A stretch of DNA of 64,000 nucleotides. Source: Lacibacter cauensis (GTDB taxonomy: Bacteria > Bacteroidota > Bacteroidia > Chitinophagales > Chitinophagaceae). The notes below the pieces were generated by a model, which saw only the letters and a list, made by a program, of their open reading frames with translations, was not told the DNA's origin and did no database searches. The stretch's first letter is position 1. The number at the start of each line of letters is the position of its first letter. This document shows positions 42,947 to 53,333 of the stretch, in pieces. Made by a program: the position numbers and the translations under genes. The DNA lies in assembly GCF_007830055.1 (NCBI RefSeq), contig NZ_VLLE01000002.1, forward strand, positions 817,953-881,952, read 5' to 3'.

Positions 42947-44065
42947 TTAATTTTTGTATGAGTGATTGTTTGTATCGTTATTGTTTGCTTGGTCAACAGG
43001 TATACGGTTATGCCACCAGCTTGCCAACGCAGATCCTGTAATGTTCATCAAAGGCCCAAACACAGCCGCCGCTAGACCAATGGTGGCAATCTTGCCCAAT
43101 TCTTTTGCAAGGCCTGATGCAAGGCCGGCATTTTGCATTCCTACTTCAATAGCAATGGTGCGGCAATCTTTTTCATTGAGTTTAAATAAACGACCGCTCC
43201 AGTAGCCCAACAGATAGCCGAACAGGTTATGCACTAAAGCAATACCGATCAGGAGCAATCCGATCTTCAACAAATTATCTCTGCCGGAAGCAGTGATGAT
43301 GGTAACAATAGCAGTAATGGCAAACATTGAGATCGAAGGCATGGCATTATCGAGCCATTGAATTTTTCCTTTCAGCAGTTTGTTGAATACTAATCCTGCA
43401 CCAATAGGAATAATGATCATCTTAAAAATATCCCACATCATTTTCAGTACATCAATTTCAATCAACGCACCGGCAAATAATTTCATGAGCAACGGTGTTA
43501 CAAAAGGTGCAATCAGTGTGGTGATGGATGTGATAGTGATAGATAAAGCAAGATTTGCTTTTGATAAGTAAGCCATCACATTCGATGCAAGTCCGCTAGG
43601 AGAACAACCGATAAGAATAATACCGGCTGCAATTTCAGGTGGAAAATTACCCGTGTGCGACAATGCAAAACCCAGCAGCGGCATAATCACAAACTGGCTT
43701 GCTACGCCGATGATGACTCCTTTCGGTGATTTTACAACAGCAGCAAAATCATTCATACTCATCGACGAACCCATGCCAAACATGAGTAACTGGATCAACG
43801 GAATAATGGCACTGCTTAATGCAAACGAACCCCATGTGGTAAAATAGTACGGATGAAACATGGCAACAGTAACCGATGAAAAAATGATGGCGGTAAATGA
43901 CAAACCTTTCAACAGACTATTTTCTCTGAATGCAAAGGAGACAGCTACAAAAAACAAAGCCAATGACCAGCCTGCAGCATTGATATTATCTGTTAACCAG
44001 AATATAGCAGCAGCCACAAGTAACACAGCCGACAATACAAAAAAGGCAATAGATTTCTTTGACAT
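42947..44065 (-). CDS. Bile acid:sodium symporter (BASS/SBF) family transporter
   Basis: From the ATG at 44065 the 372-residue protein has around ten hydrophobic helices and the family motifs GMGSSMSMNDFAAVVKSP, ILIGCSPSGLASNVMAYLSKANLALS and EVGMQNAGLASGLAKELG. BASS transporters move organic anions with sodium (bile acids, pantothenate, 2-keto-acids and others). Its position between the kinase and RraA genes suggests uptake of a sugar acid or ketoacid produced by the exported enzymes. The upstream in-frame ATG at 44125 adds a hydrophobic stretch and is less likely. Confidence 0.9.
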   Translation of the reverse strand: MSKKSIAFFVLSAVLLVAAAIFWLTDNINAAGWSLALFFVAVSFAFRENSLLKGLSFTAIIFSSVTVAMFHPYYFTTWGSFALSSAIIPLIQLLMFGMGSSMSMNDFAAVVKSPKGVIIGVASQFVIMPLLGFALSHTGNFPPEIAAGIILIGCSPSGLASNVMAYLSKANLALSITITSITTLIAPFVTPLLMKLFAGALIEIDVLKMMWDIFKMIIIPIGAGLVFNKLLKGKIQWLDNAMPSISMFAITAIVTIITASGRDNLLKIGLLLIGIALVHNLFGYLLGYWSGRLFKLNEKDCRTIAIEVGMQNAGLASGLAKELGKIATIGLAAAVFGPLMNITGSALASWWHNRIPVDQANNNDTNNHSYKN

Positions 44066-44133
44066 CAGAAAGAGATGTTTAATTCGTGAAAAAAATGTGA
44101 TGTACAAGCAGCAATCAGGAATCAACTATTTCA

Positions 44134-45651
44134 CTAGTCGTGCTGCAAAGCAGCAATATCTGCAAACTCACTTGCAAGCTTCGTGCTCAACCGTTCGAAT
44201 ATGGGGTAATACTTCAGGTACATTTTATTATTCTGCTTATCGGGTGTGGCAAGATCTGGGAGCACAACCGAATTAGCAGCTTCATCCAGCGATTGATACA
44301 TGCCCATCTCCTTTGCACTTAACAAATATGAACCATAACTCACACTATGATAATTCTCCCGCAAACGAACAGGCTTGTTAAACATATCTGCAACCATTTG
44401 TGTAAAGAAGGGCAAGGTGCCAAAGCTTCCGTTAATGGTGAGACTGTTGATGGATCGATGTTCTTCCAACGTTTTGCCGATGCTGTAGAGCTCATATAAA
44501 ATACCTTCAATGGTAGCTCTTACAAAATGTGCTTTTTCATGTTTGATGTTCATGCCGAAATAAACACCTCTTGCATTGGCATTCCAGATAGGCGCACGCT
44601 CGCCTAACAGGTATGGTAGAAATAATAATCCATCTGAACCAGCGGGCACTTTCGATGCATCATTGATCAGTTCCAGCATGGTGTGTTCGATATCGAATGG
44701 ATTTTTAAAATCACCAAACTGACGTGTAAACCATTCGAAAATAACACCACCGTTATTTGTTGGCCCGCCCGATACATATTTGTTTTCTGTCAGCAGGTAA
44801 TTGAAGAAGCGTTGGTTATCATCCTGCATTACTTTATCACTTACCACACGCACTGCACCACTATCTTCCACCGTAATAATGCCTGTTCCTTCGCCGGTAA
44901 CTCCATCGCCCAATACAGCCATACAACCATCACTTGAACCAACTAAAATTTTTGTATCGGCCGATAGGCCCAACGATGTCTGGTAGGCTTTATTCAGCTT
45001 ACCCACTTTTGTATCAATGGGCACTAACTCCGGCAACATCGCAGCAGTAACCCCTGCAAACTTGAGCGATTCTGTTTCCCATTTTATTTTATGTATGTTC
45101 AACAAGCCGGTTGCAGAAGCAATGCTGTAATCGATCACATACTCACCGGTAAGCTGCTGCAGAATGTATGTTTTAATTGACAGAAATTTGCTTACCTGTT
45201 TAAACTTTTCTTTTTCATTGTTTTTGATCCATGCAATTTTTGCAAGTGGCGACATCGGATGCAGCGGCGTACCCGTTGCATTGTATATTTTCTTACCGAG
45301 TGCTGAATGTTTTAATTCGGCAGCTTCTTTGTTGGCCCTGTTATCGGCCCAGGTAATAGCATGTCCCATGGGGTTGCCCCGTTTATCAACCGCTACTACA
45401 CTGTGCATGGATGAGCTGAAGCAGATGCACAGCACTTTGTATTTTTTCGGATGCAACACTTCGTTCAACAGGTTCTTTAATACATACAACATGGTGATAA
45501 AGATCTGGTCCACATCCTGCTCGCTGTAATCGGGTTCGCTATGGAAGGTGGGGCAATAACCTTTCAGTGAGCCAATGATATTGCCATTCAGGTCAAATGC
45601 ATAAACCCTTACTGCATTGGTGCCGAGTTCTATGGTGATGATACATTCCAT
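44134..45651 (-). CDS. FGGY-family sugar kinase, gluconokinase-like
   Basis: The 505-residue kinase shows the two-domain FGGY pattern: TIELGTNAVRVYAFDLNG at the N-terminus, SSSMHSVVAVDKRGNPMGHAITWADNR with the catalytic Asp region, GSSDGCMAVLGDGVTGEGTG for nucleotide binding, and GERAPIWNANARGVYFG. The MHS...ITWADNR stretch and the length match FGGY gluconokinases, though xylulokinase is close in sequence. It shares an operon with an AraC regulator 11 bp upstream. The GntP permease in the divergent operon supports a sugar-acid substrate such as gluconate. Confidence 0.88.
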   Translation of the reverse strand: MECIITIELGTNAVRVYAFDLNGNIIGSLKGYCPTFHSEPDYSEQDVDQIFITMLYVLKNLLNEVLHPKKYKVLCICFSSSMHSVVAVDKRGNPMGHAITWADNRANKEAAELKHSALGKKIYNATGTPLHPMSPLAKIAWIKNNEKEKFKQVSKFLSIKTYILQQLTGEYVIDYSIASATGLLNIHKIKWETESLKFAGVTAAMLPELVPIDTKVGKLNKAYQTSLGLSADTKILVGSSDGCMAVLGDGVTGEGTGIITVEDSGAVRVVSDKVMQDDNQRFFNYLLTENKYVSGGPTNNGGVIFEWFTRQFGDFKNPFDIEHTMLELINDASKVPAGSDGLLFLPYLLGERAPIWNANARGVYFGMNIKHEKAHFVRATIEGILYELYSIGKTLEEHRSINSLTINGSFGTLPFFTQMVADMFNKPVRLRENYHSVSYGSYLLSAKEMGMYQSLDEAANSVVLPDLATPDKQNNKMYLKYYPIFERLSTKLASEFADIAALQHD

Positions 45652-45661
45652 GTGCTAAGAA

Positions 45662-46549
45662 TTAGTTTGTTCCCAAATGATTTTTTCTGAATTCGCTGGG
45701 CGTATAACCGGTTAATTTTTTAAACGTAGTAGAAAAATGCTGTGATGAATAAAAGCCTGTATCCAACGCTATATCTGTTAAACTGATATCGGGTACTTTC
45801 AGTAATTTGATGGCTTCTGAAATACGGATATTGATGAGATAGTTTAACGGCGAAAATCCGGAATAGCTTTTTACTTTTTCGTTGAACAGTGTTGTACCTA
45901 ACCCAACAAATGCAGCCATTTCTTCAACTGTCCATTGATGCGATAAATTGTTGCGCAACTCCTGCTCCAGCTTTGTAAATGTTTTGGGGAAATCTCTGCC
46001 GGGATTCGACATGCGTGTAAACTGCCTGCTTACCTGTATAAATATTTCATCGATTAAATGATTCACTCTTGCCTGGCAACCTATCTCTTGCGTAAACAAT
46101 TCTGTCTGGATGGACTTAAGAATTGTACCGGCTTCTGTAAATTTTTGAAGAATGGGTATCCTGTCGGCCTGTAATACTTTGCTGATGGCATGACACTCTG
46201 CTTCCGATAAACTGCTCCATGCTCCTGTTACCAGTTCATTCTTTTCATTCTTGTTTACCTGTATATGTATCCATGCAAAAGAACCGATCTCCAGCACATT
46301 GTTTCGATTACCAAATTCATTGCCCGGTAAAATCAATGCCACATCGCCCGGATAAAGCGTATAGGGCCGTTCATTAATGCTCCATTCAAATTTACCTTCC
46401 TGTATATAATATAATTTTAAACAACGGTCTGTTGTACTTGGAAAACCATTGAGGCGGATGGCACTGTTCTTCACTACACCTATTTCAACAATATGTGGAA
46501 ATAATCGTAATTCGGAAGCAGTGGTATGGCTAAGTACAAATTGATTCAT
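45662..46549 (-). CDS. AraC-family transcriptional regulator
   Basis: The 295-residue protein has an N-terminal cupin-like sugar-sensing domain (KLYYIQEGKFEWSINERPYTLYPGDVALI) and a C-terminal pair of helix-turn-helix motifs (WTVEEMAAFVGLGTTLFNEK; SLTDIALDTGFYSSQHFSTTFKKLTGYTPSEFRK). It is the first gene of the minus operon and divergent from susC, so it probably controls both by binding in the 190-229 bp between them. It lacks a transmembrane hybrid two-component region; it is a simple one-component regulator. The inducer is probably a pentose or sugar acid by context. Confidence 0.93.
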   Translation of the reverse strand: MNQFVLSHTTASELRLFPHIVEIGVVKNSAIRLNGFPSTTDRCLKLYYIQEGKFEWSINERPYTLYPGDVALILPGNEFGNRNNVLEIGSFAWIHIQVNKNEKNELVTGAWSSLSEAECHAISKVLQADRIPILQKFTEAGTILKSIQTELFTQEIGCQARVNHLIDEIFIQVSRQFTRMSNPGRDFPKTFTKLEQELRNNLSHQWTVEEMAAFVGLGTTLFNEKVKSYSGFSPLNYLINIRISEAIKLLKVPDISLTDIALDTGFYSSQHFSTTFKKLTGYTPSEFRKNHLGTN

Positions 46550-46695
46550 ATAAAATACAGAACGAACCGCTGGCCGTTGTTCGTTGCAATCGTTTCGTTA
46601 ATTACAGTACTTCATAAAGAAAATGAATTTATCTCATCTGCATTTATAAAATTCACCGAAGTTTTTAATTGGAAGTTTTTGGTTGACTGTCTGGA

Positions 46696-46703
46696 TACTT
46701 TAG
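46696..46703 (+). promoter_or_regulatory. Candidate -7 element of the susC promoter
   Basis: TACTTTAG matches the Bacteroidota TAnnTTTG element except at one position and lies about 75 bp upstream of the susC ATG. No convincing -33 TTTG is correctly spaced; activation by AraC could compensate. The rest of 46550-46778 is AT-rich without a gene. Confidence 0.3.
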
Positions 46704-46778
46704 CGTAAGATTCTAAAACCGGGCAACTGTATCATCAGTATGCCCAGCCATTTATCACTCAACCAAAACGATTGCATT

Positions 46779-49700
46779 ATGAAGGTAAAATTTCAGCCCG
46801 CAACAAAAACGGGTTTGATCCGGCTTCTGTTTTCATTTTTCTTCCTCAGCATTTTTACTGCAGCAAATGCACAAACTGTTACCGGCACTGTGCTGGATGA
46901 GGAAAAAAATCCGGTAAACGGAGCTACCGTAACAGTAAAAGGTACAAACAAGGCTACCACAACAAATGCATCTGGAAACTTCAGCATCAACGCTGCAGGT
47001 AAAGATGTGCTGGTCATCAGCTTTGTGGGTTTTACAACAGTAGAAGTTCCTGTTAATGGCAGAGCTTCCGTTGCTGTAACCATGAGCCGTGGCGAAGCAG
47101 TCATGGAAGAAGTTGTTGTAACAGCTTTGGGCATTAAACGTGCTTCCAAAAAACTGGGTTATGCTACAACCTCTGTTAACTCCGATGAACTGGTAAAACA
47201 GCGAACCATCAATATTGGCGAATCGCTTACAGGCCGTGTTGCCGGTTTAAATATTACGCCTCCTGCAGCAGGTGCAGGCGCCAGTAACCAGATTCGTTTA
47301 CGTGGACAGGTAGGTTTTGCAGGCGCTAACAACTCCCCGTTGCTGGTAGTCAATGGTCTTCCGTTAGACCAAGGAGCAAGAGGTGCTGAAGGTGGCGGAC
47401 AGCAACGTGACCGTGGTGATAACCTTGCCAACATCAACCCCGATGATATTGAATCGATCACGGTATTAAAAGGATCTACTGCTGCTGCCTTGTATGGTTC
47501 AAGAGCTGCAACAGGTGCAATTATCATTACCACAAAATCAGGTCAAAAAAATCAAGGTATTGGTGTTGATTTCACTTCAAGCTATACCACATCGCATGCA
47601 TTGAACTTCATGGATGAAATTGTACAAACAGAATATGGCCAGGGACAAGGTGGTGTGAAGTTTACTACTGCAGGTCAAGTACAGGCAAACGGACAATGGG
47701 GCTGGGGAGCAAAATTAGATGGACAGCCAACGATCAACTTTGATGGTCAGATGCGTCCCTACTCTGCTCATCCATTTCAACTGTTCGACTTTTTGCAAAC
47801 AGGAACCAACCTCACCAACACACTTGGTTTATCGGGCGGTGGTGCCAATGGAAGTTTCAGAGCTTCTATTTCTACCACAGGTGCAAAAGGTATTGTGCCA
47901 AGCAACGAGTATAAAAGAAGAATTTTCAATGTAGGTATCAATCACAGCATCACTTCAAAACTGAAGTTGCAGTTAAACATCAACTATGCAGATGAAGATT
48001 ACATCAATCCTCCGCAAATTGGTACACAGGGTGATGGTGCAGTAAACTTCTTTAACCGCATGCCCATTTCCACCCCAATTGAAGCATATAAAAACAGTGC
48101 AATCAATGCGGCAGGTGCAGAGTTTAAAACCAATGGTTTCCTTGGCACTGTAAACAATCCTTATTATACCTTACAGAAAGGCCAGCGTTATAAAGAAGAC
48201 AGAAATCGTTTCCTCGGAACAGCAACACTGCGTTACGATCTTGCGAGCTGGTTGTATGCACAAGGCCGTTTCAACTACGACCGTGGCGACAACTTTGCAG
48301 AGTGGAATACACTCAACGGATCCGGAGCAGAGGTTTTGGTGAATAACGATGGTACGTACAGAGGCAGCTACAACTTAAGCCAGGTAACCACAACCGATAT
48401 CAATGCAGACTTTCTCATTGGCTCGATGCATGAGTTTGGAAAGTTTTCTGTTGATGCAAGTTTTGGCGGCAACACGTTGCGTACAGAATTTAGAAGTCCC
48501 AGTCAAACAGCTACCAACTTCAGCGGTCCCGATTTGTATTCTATTCCGAATGGTACCGTTAAAACGCAAAACTTTGGTTATTCCCGCAGCCGCATCAATT
48601 CGTTGTATGGATTAGCAGAACTTGGTTACAACAATATGCTGTATGTGAATTTTACAGGAAGAAACGATTGGTTCTCTGTTCTCAATCCCGATTATAACAG
48701 TAAGTTCTATTCATCGATCTCAGGTAGTTTCATTTTTTCTGAGTTAATGAAAAATGTAAAATGGTTACAGTATGGTAAGTTAAGAGCTTCGTGGGCAGAA
48801 GTGGGCAGTATTGCCGGTGTTGGCCCATACGAAGGTGTATTAACCTACGGTTACAATCAAAACCCATTCAATAACCAAACACTTGCAAGTGTAAATGGCA
48901 GCAACGTACCCAATCCATTACTTGCTCCTTTCAAAGTAACCGAGAAAGAAATTGGTTTGGAAATGCGCATGTTTAAAAACAGGTTGATGATTGATGTTGC
49001 CGCATTCGATAAGGTTACTAAAGACCAGATTGTAGATGTGGTGCTTTCATCTGCATCGGGCTACACCGGGTTTAAACAAAACGTAGCATCGTTAAAAAAC
49101 AGTGGTCTGGAAACATTGATTGAATACAAAGCCGTACAAGGCAAAAACTTTAAATGGACAACCTCCTGGAACAATGCCTTTCTTAAAACAGAAGTACTGG
49201 ACGTAGGTACACCAAGCGGCACTCGTTTACTGCTTTACTTTAACGGTACAGGTAATGAGTTCCTCGGTGAAATCAGATACACCGAAGGTTTAGCTATGAA
49301 CCAACTGTACACAAGAACGTACAGAAGAAATGCAAAAGGCGAAATTGTTGTTGGTAACAATGGTCGTTTACTCGAGTCGCAAGGTGGCCCTGTAGGTAAT
49401 GGCTTCTTCCCTGTGGGCAGTTCTATTCCTAAGTTCACCGGTGGTTGGAACAATACATTCTCGTATAAAAACTTTAGCCTGAATGTGCATTTCGATTACA
49501 AGTTTGGTGGTACCGTTATTTCCTCTACCCTGTTGAACATGACCAGACAAGGACATAGCAAGTTGTCGTTGGTTGGTCGTGAGGATGGTTTAATTTTCCC
49601 TGCGGTTTATGAAAGCACAGGTTTACCAAACACGACAAAAATCACCGTTGCAGGTAATGGTTTACAAACGTTCTATACCGATTACAGAAATCTGCAGATT

Positions 49701-49976
49701 GGCGATCCGTTCGTATTTAAATCAGATTTTGTAAAACTCCGCAACATTTCGTTGGCATACGATTTTTACGACCTGTTGAAGAAGTCTTCGTTCTTAAAAT
49801 TCGTAAAAGGACTTTCACTTTCAGCATCGTGCAGAAACGTAGCGATACTGTATAAAGATCTTCCCGGTCTTGATCCCGAAGCCATTCAATCATCGGGTGA
49901 TATCCGTGCAGGTTATGAGAACTCTTCTTTGCCAACAACACGTAATTACAATCTTACTTTAAACGTCAAATTCTAA
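46779..49976 (+). CDS. SusC/RagA-family TonB-linked outer-membrane transporter
   Basis: From the ATG at 46779 the protein is 1065 residues: a signal peptide (...FTAANAQ), a carboxypeptidase-regulatory-like domain (VTGTVLDEEKNPVNGATVTVKGT), a plug with EEVVVTALGIKR and the SusC signature ITVLKGSTAAALYGSRAATG, and a 22-strand barrel ending in NYNLTLNVKF. It imports oligosaccharides through the outer membrane with TonB energy and forms a complex with the SusD-like lipoprotein encoded directly downstream. Context suggests xylo-oligosaccharides or their acidic derivatives. An earlier in-frame ATG at 46740 was rejected as it pushes the signal inward. Confidence 0.96.
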   Translation: MKVKFQPATKTGLIRLLFSFFFLSIFTAANAQTVTGTVLDEEKNPVNGATVTVKGTNKATTTNASGNFSINAAGKDVLVISFVGFTTVEVPVNGRASVAVTMSRGEAVMEEVVVTALGIKRASKKLGYATTSVNSDELVKQRTINIGESLTGRVAGLNITPPAAGAGASNQIRLRGQVGFAGANNSPLLVVNGLPLDQGARGAEGGGQQRDRGDNLANINPDDIESITVLKGSTAAALYGSRAATGAIIITTKSGQKNQGIGVDFTSSYTTSHALNFMDEIVQTEYGQGQGGVKFTTAGQVQANGQWGWGAKLDGQPTINFDGQMRPYSAHPFQLFDFLQTGTNLTNTLGLSGGGANGSFRASISTTGAKGIVPSNEYKRRIFNVGINHSITSKLKLQLNINYADEDYINPPQIGTQGDGAVNFFNRMPISTPIEAYKNSAINAAGAEFKTNGFLGTVNNPYYTLQKGQRYKEDRNRFLGTATLRYDLASWLYAQGRFNYDRGDNFAEWNTLNGSGAEVLVNNDGTYRGSYNLSQVTTTDINADFLIGSMHEFGKFSVDASFGGNTLRTEFRSPSQTATNFSGPDLYSIPNGTVKTQNFGYSRSRINSLYGLAELGYNNMLYVNFTGRNDWFSVLNPDYNSKFYSSISGSFIFSELMKNVKWLQYGKLRASWAEVGSIAGVGPYEGVLTYGYNQNPFNNQTLASVNGSNVPNPLLAPFKVTEKEIGLEMRMFKNRLMIDVAAFDKVTKDQIVDVVLSSASGYTGFKQNVASLKNSGLETLIEYKAVQGKNFKWTTSWNNAFLKTEVLDVGTPSGTRLLLYFNGTGNEFLGEIRYTEGLAMNQLYTRTYRRNAKGEIVVGNNGRLLESQGGPVGNGFFPVGSSIPKFTGGWNNTFSYKNFSLNVHFDYKFGGTVISSTLLNMTRQGHSKLSLVGREDGLIFPAVYESTGLPNTTKITVAGNGLQTFYTDYRNLQIGDPFVFKSDFVKLRNISLAYDFYDLLKKSSFLKFVKGLSLSASCRNVAILYKDLPGLDPEAIQSSGDIRAGYENSSLPTTRNYNLTLNVKF

Positions 49977-51568
49977 TGTATATGACAAAACGATTTAAAC
50001 TACTGCTTTTTATAAGCGCTGGTTTTTTGCTTGCAAGTTGCGATAAAGATTTTGTAAAGGTTAACACAAATCCATACGCTGCCAATACGGTTGATCCTGC
50101 TCTTTTACTCGCCGGTGCACAACGTTCGCACTTAGGTACCTGGGCGGCAGAACACACCATTGTACAGCAGTTTGTTTCGCCTTACAATACAGGTGCAACA
50201 CTTGGTTTTAACTTCAATGAAGATATTGATGGCATCAGCACACCCAAATGGGATCAGTCGTATGCAGGTTTGGCCAACGGTAATCTTCCTCCTGTAAAAA
50301 ACCTTGTACAGGCCATTAATATACTCGGCAACAGCACTACACGTGTCAACTTACTCAGCATGCTCCGCATCTGGAAAGCACAGGTATTTATGGGTTTGGT
50401 TGATACTTATGGCGATGTACCTTACTTCGATGCAGGTAAAGGCATCAGTGATCTGATCTTCTATCCGAAATACGATGATGATGCAGCCATTTATGACAAC
50501 CTGTATGCAGAGCTGAAAGCAGCCATTAATGCCATGAATCCCTCAGGTGATTTTGTTGCTGCTGATCTTTTTTATGGTACCAATGGACATTCAACCACAA
50601 GAACCTCCAATGCAGCCAACCAGGTTGCCAAGTGGAAAAAGTTAGGCTATTCGCTGATGTTACGTTTGGGTATGCGTTATTCAAAGATCAATACCACCAA
50701 AGCGCAGAGCATCGTTGCAGAAGCATTTGCAGGTGGCGTTATGACGGCCAACAGTGACAATGCATTTATCAAATACGATGGTACATTATATACCCAACTT
50801 GATAATGCTACATTGCGCAACTTCTCACAGTTTAACTACGCTGCTGAGCCATTCGTGAATCAATTGAAATCAACCAATGATCCACGTGGAAGATTCATTG
50901 TTGCCAATTTCTCTAACCCCGGTAATGTTTCTTCTCAACCAAACCCTGATACGGTTTTAGCGAATCAGTTTGGTGTACCGATTGGAGTAACAGATGGTCA
51001 GATTACAGCAACAGGAAGTCCCTACAGAGGTGCACGATCTGGTGGTTTAAACTATTCGCAAATCAATGTGTGGACGGTTGGTTCACCAGCTGCGCCGGAT
51101 ATGTATGTAACCTATGCGCAAACTTCGCTCTTGCTGGCAGAAGCAGCAAAAAGAGGATGGATTCCAGGTGGTGATGCAACAGCAAAAACCTACTACGAAG
51201 CGGCAATTACTGCAGACATTGCGGCGTATACGCTTTATCCCGGAACTGCAGCTGTGCCAGGTGCAGAAGTAACTGCGTACATCAATCATCCTTCAGTATT
51301 ATACAACCCAACTGATGCGTTGAAACTCATCAATACACAATACTGGATTGCGAATATCAGGAATGGTAGTGAAGCCTTTGCTAATTTCAGAAGAAGCAGC
51401 TTCCCTACCCTCAATCCTAATCTTTTCAACAACAAGTTAAATGGTGGTTTTGTAAGAAGAATGTCTTATCCTGATGCAGAAGCATCTGCAAACACGGCCA
51501 ACTACCAGGCTGCATCCACAGCAATTGGCGGCGACAAATTAACCTCCCGTGTATTCTGGGATAATTAG
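49976..51568 (+). CDS. SusD/RagB-family nutrient-binding lipoprotein
   Basis: The 530-residue protein has a lipoprotein signal with C22 in the lipobox (FLLASC). A SusD-like fold of the second SusD subfamily follows, opening with FVKVNTNPYAANTVDPALLLAGAQ, with TPR-like helices later (QTSLLLAEAAKRGWIPGGDA) and a C-terminal RRMSYPDAE. It caps the SusC barrel and binds the glycan. The start ATG overlaps the susC stop by one base (TAATG), so translation is coupled. A start two codons later is equally possible. Confidence 0.94.
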   Translation: MYMTKRFKLLLFISAGFLLASCDKDFVKVNTNPYAANTVDPALLLAGAQRSHLGTWAAEHTIVQQFVSPYNTGATLGFNFNEDIDGISTPKWDQSYAGLANGNLPPVKNLVQAINILGNSTTRVNLLSMLRIWKAQVFMGLVDTYGDVPYFDAGKGISDLIFYPKYDDDAAIYDNLYAELKAAINAMNPSGDFVAADLFYGTNGHSTTRTSNAANQVAKWKKLGYSLMLRLGMRYSKINTTKAQSIVAEAFAGGVMTANSDNAFIKYDGTLYTQLDNATLRNFSQFNYAAEPFVNQLKSTNDPRGRFIVANFSNPGNVSSQPNPDTVLANQFGVPIGVTDGQITATGSPYRGARSGGLNYSQINVWTVGSPAAPDMYVTYAQTSLLLAEAAKRGWIPGGDATAKTYYEAAITADIAAYTLYPGTAAVPGAEVTAYINHPSVLYNPTDALKLINTQYWIANIRNGSEAFANFRRSSFPTLNPNLFNNKLNGGFVRRMSYPDAEASANTANYQAASTAIGGDKLTSRVFWDN

Positions 51569-51645
51569 CAAGCATGAACGTATTTGTTATAGGTTATAGA
51601 TAAAGAGGAAATGTTCATTACTCAACAGTAAACAATCGTCGGCAT

Positions 51646-51676
51646 AGACCTTTTGTATCTACAAAGGGTCTTTTCC
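51646..51676 (+). terminator. Intrinsic terminator after the SusD-like gene
   Basis: AGACCTTTTGTA (51646-51657) pairs with TACAAAGGGTCT (51660-51671) with one mismatch, followed by TTTT. It separates susCD from the downstream catabolic genes and may be partial, letting some transcription through. Confidence 0.7.
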
Positions 51677-51709
51677 GTACGTATACATGCCACAAATGAA
51701 AATTGAAGT

Positions 51710-53296
51710 ATGATAAAAAAGACGCAGATCATTGGGTTCAATACATCAGCAGAAGGAACAGAAACGTTTTACTCATTCAACCCTGCTACCGGTGTAAACA
51801 ATGAATATGTTTTTGCAAAAGCGACAACGGAAGAAGTAAATCTTGCAGCCGAAAAAGCGGCAGCTGCTTTTCAGTTGTACTATAAAAAAAGCGGAGCGGA
51901 AAAAGCTGCGTTCCTGGAATGCATAGCAGAAGAAATTAACAATACCGGCGTTCACTTAATAACCGTTTGCAGCAGCGAAACCGGTTTGCCACAGGCCCGT
52001 ATTGAAAGTGAAAGAGGCCGTACGGTTAATCAATTAAAAATGTTTGCGGCATTGTTACGGGAAGGTTCGTGGGTGGATGCAAGAATTGAAACAGCAATAC
52101 CTGATCGTGCTCCCCTACCCAAACCCGATATACGCTACATGCAGATTGCATTGGGTCCGGTAGCGGTGTTTGGTGCAAGTAATTTTCCATTGGCATTTTC
52201 TGTTGCCGGCGGCGATACAGCTTCTGCATTGGCAGCCGGTTGCCCCGTAATCGTAAAAGCGCATAGTGCTCATCCTGCCACTTCATCCATCATTGGTATG
52301 GCCATTCAAACAGCAGCTATTAAAACCAATATGCCCGATGGTGTTTTTTCTTTATTGTTTGGCGATGGGCCAACTACCGGTATCCAGTTGGTAAAACATC
52401 CGCACATCAAAGCCGTTGGTTTTACGGGTTCGTATAAAGGTGGAAAAGCTTTGTACGATGCAGCGGTAAGTCGTCCGAAACCGATACCTGTTTATGCAGA
52501 AATGGGCAGTAGTAATCCTGTGTTTATTTTACCACAGGCCATGAAAGAAAGAGCAGCTGCTATTGCCGCAGGATATGCAGGCTCAGTAACATTGGGTGTT
52601 GGACAATTCTGTACAAATCCCGGCATCTTGTTTTATAATGAAAATGAAGATGCGTTTAAAAATCTGTTGCAACAGGAGTTTGAAAAAACAAATGGCGGTG
52701 TAATGTTGGCGCCTGCTATCTATCAGTCGTACAGCAAAGCCGTAGAACAGCAGTTGCATGTAAACGGTGTGGCACAATTGGCAACAGGCTCTGCTGCAAA
52801 AGACAGTGAAAGCAACTATGCGACACCGATATTGTTTGAAACAAGCAGTGTCACTTTTGAAAGCAATCCGGAGCTGAGTGAAGAAATATTCGGTCCTGCA
52901 AGTATTGCTGTCACCACCCGTGGAAAAGAAGAAATGATCAGTATTGCTAAAAAGCTTTCCGGTCATCTTACCGCTACTGTTCATGGAACAGAGACTGAGC
53001 TGGCAGAATATAAAGAACTGCTTCATATACTTGAACAAAAAGTGGGACGGGTTGTCATTAATGGATTTCCTACCGGTGTGGAAGTTTGCAGTGCGATGGT
53101 GCATGGTGGTCCGTTTCCTGCTACAACCGATAGCAAGTCTACATCTGTGGGTACAGCAGCTATCAATCGTTTTACACGACCGGTCTGTTATCAAAACATG
53201 CCCGATGTTTTATTGCCGGCAGAACTGAAAAATGAAAACACATTAGGTATTTGGCGTTTAATTAATGGTGAGAAGACGAATAAAGATTTAAATTAG
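51710..53296 (+). CDS. Alpha-ketoglutaric semialdehyde dehydrogenase (NADP-type aldehyde dehydrogenase)
   Basis: The enzyme oxidises 2,5-dioxopentanoate to 2-oxoglutarate, the last step of non-phosphorylative pentose degradation. The 528-residue aldehyde dehydrogenase has the Glu base E264 (YAEMGSSNPVF), the catalytic C301 in GQFCTNPG and the FTGSYKGGKALYDAAV cofactor loop. The GSSNPVF and GQFCTNPG variants match the KGSA dehydrogenase subgroup. It is followed at 37 bp by the IlvD/Edd dehydratase gene, and the neighbours supply the earlier steps, which strengthens the assignment. Confidence 0.9.
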   Translation: MIKKTQIIGFNTSAEGTETFYSFNPATGVNNEYVFAKATTEEVNLAAEKAAAAFQLYYKKSGAEKAAFLECIAEEINNTGVHLITVCSSETGLPQARIESERGRTVNQLKMFAALLREGSWVDARIETAIPDRAPLPKPDIRYMQIALGPVAVFGASNFPLAFSVAGGDTASALAAGCPVIVKAHSAHPATSSIIGMAIQTAAIKTNMPDGVFSLLFGDGPTTGIQLVKHPHIKAVGFTGSYKGGKALYDAAVSRPKPIPVYAEMGSSNPVFILPQAMKERAAAIAAGYAGSVTLGVGQFCTNPGILFYNENEDAFKNLLQQEFEKTNGGVMLAPAIYQSYSKAVEQQLHVNGVAQLATGSAAKDSESNYATPILFETSSVTFESNPELSEEIFGPASIAVTTRGKEEMISIAKKLSGHLTATVHGTETELAEYKELLHILEQKVGRVVINGFPTGVEVCSAMVHGGPFPATTDSKSTSVGTAAINRFTRPVCYQNMPDVLLPAELKNENTLGIWRLINGEKTNKDLN

Positions 53297-53333
53297 CCAG
53301 CAAGGCAACCATGAAATTTATAAACAGAAAAAG

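Noticed and set aside
52583-53194. 203-codon open frame antisense to the KGSA dehydrogenase gene
   Set aside because: It is Cys/Thr-rich without family resemblance and mirrors a well-supported gene; similar antisense frames occur opposite many genes here (for example 42216-42830, 57038-57610, 59181-59834).
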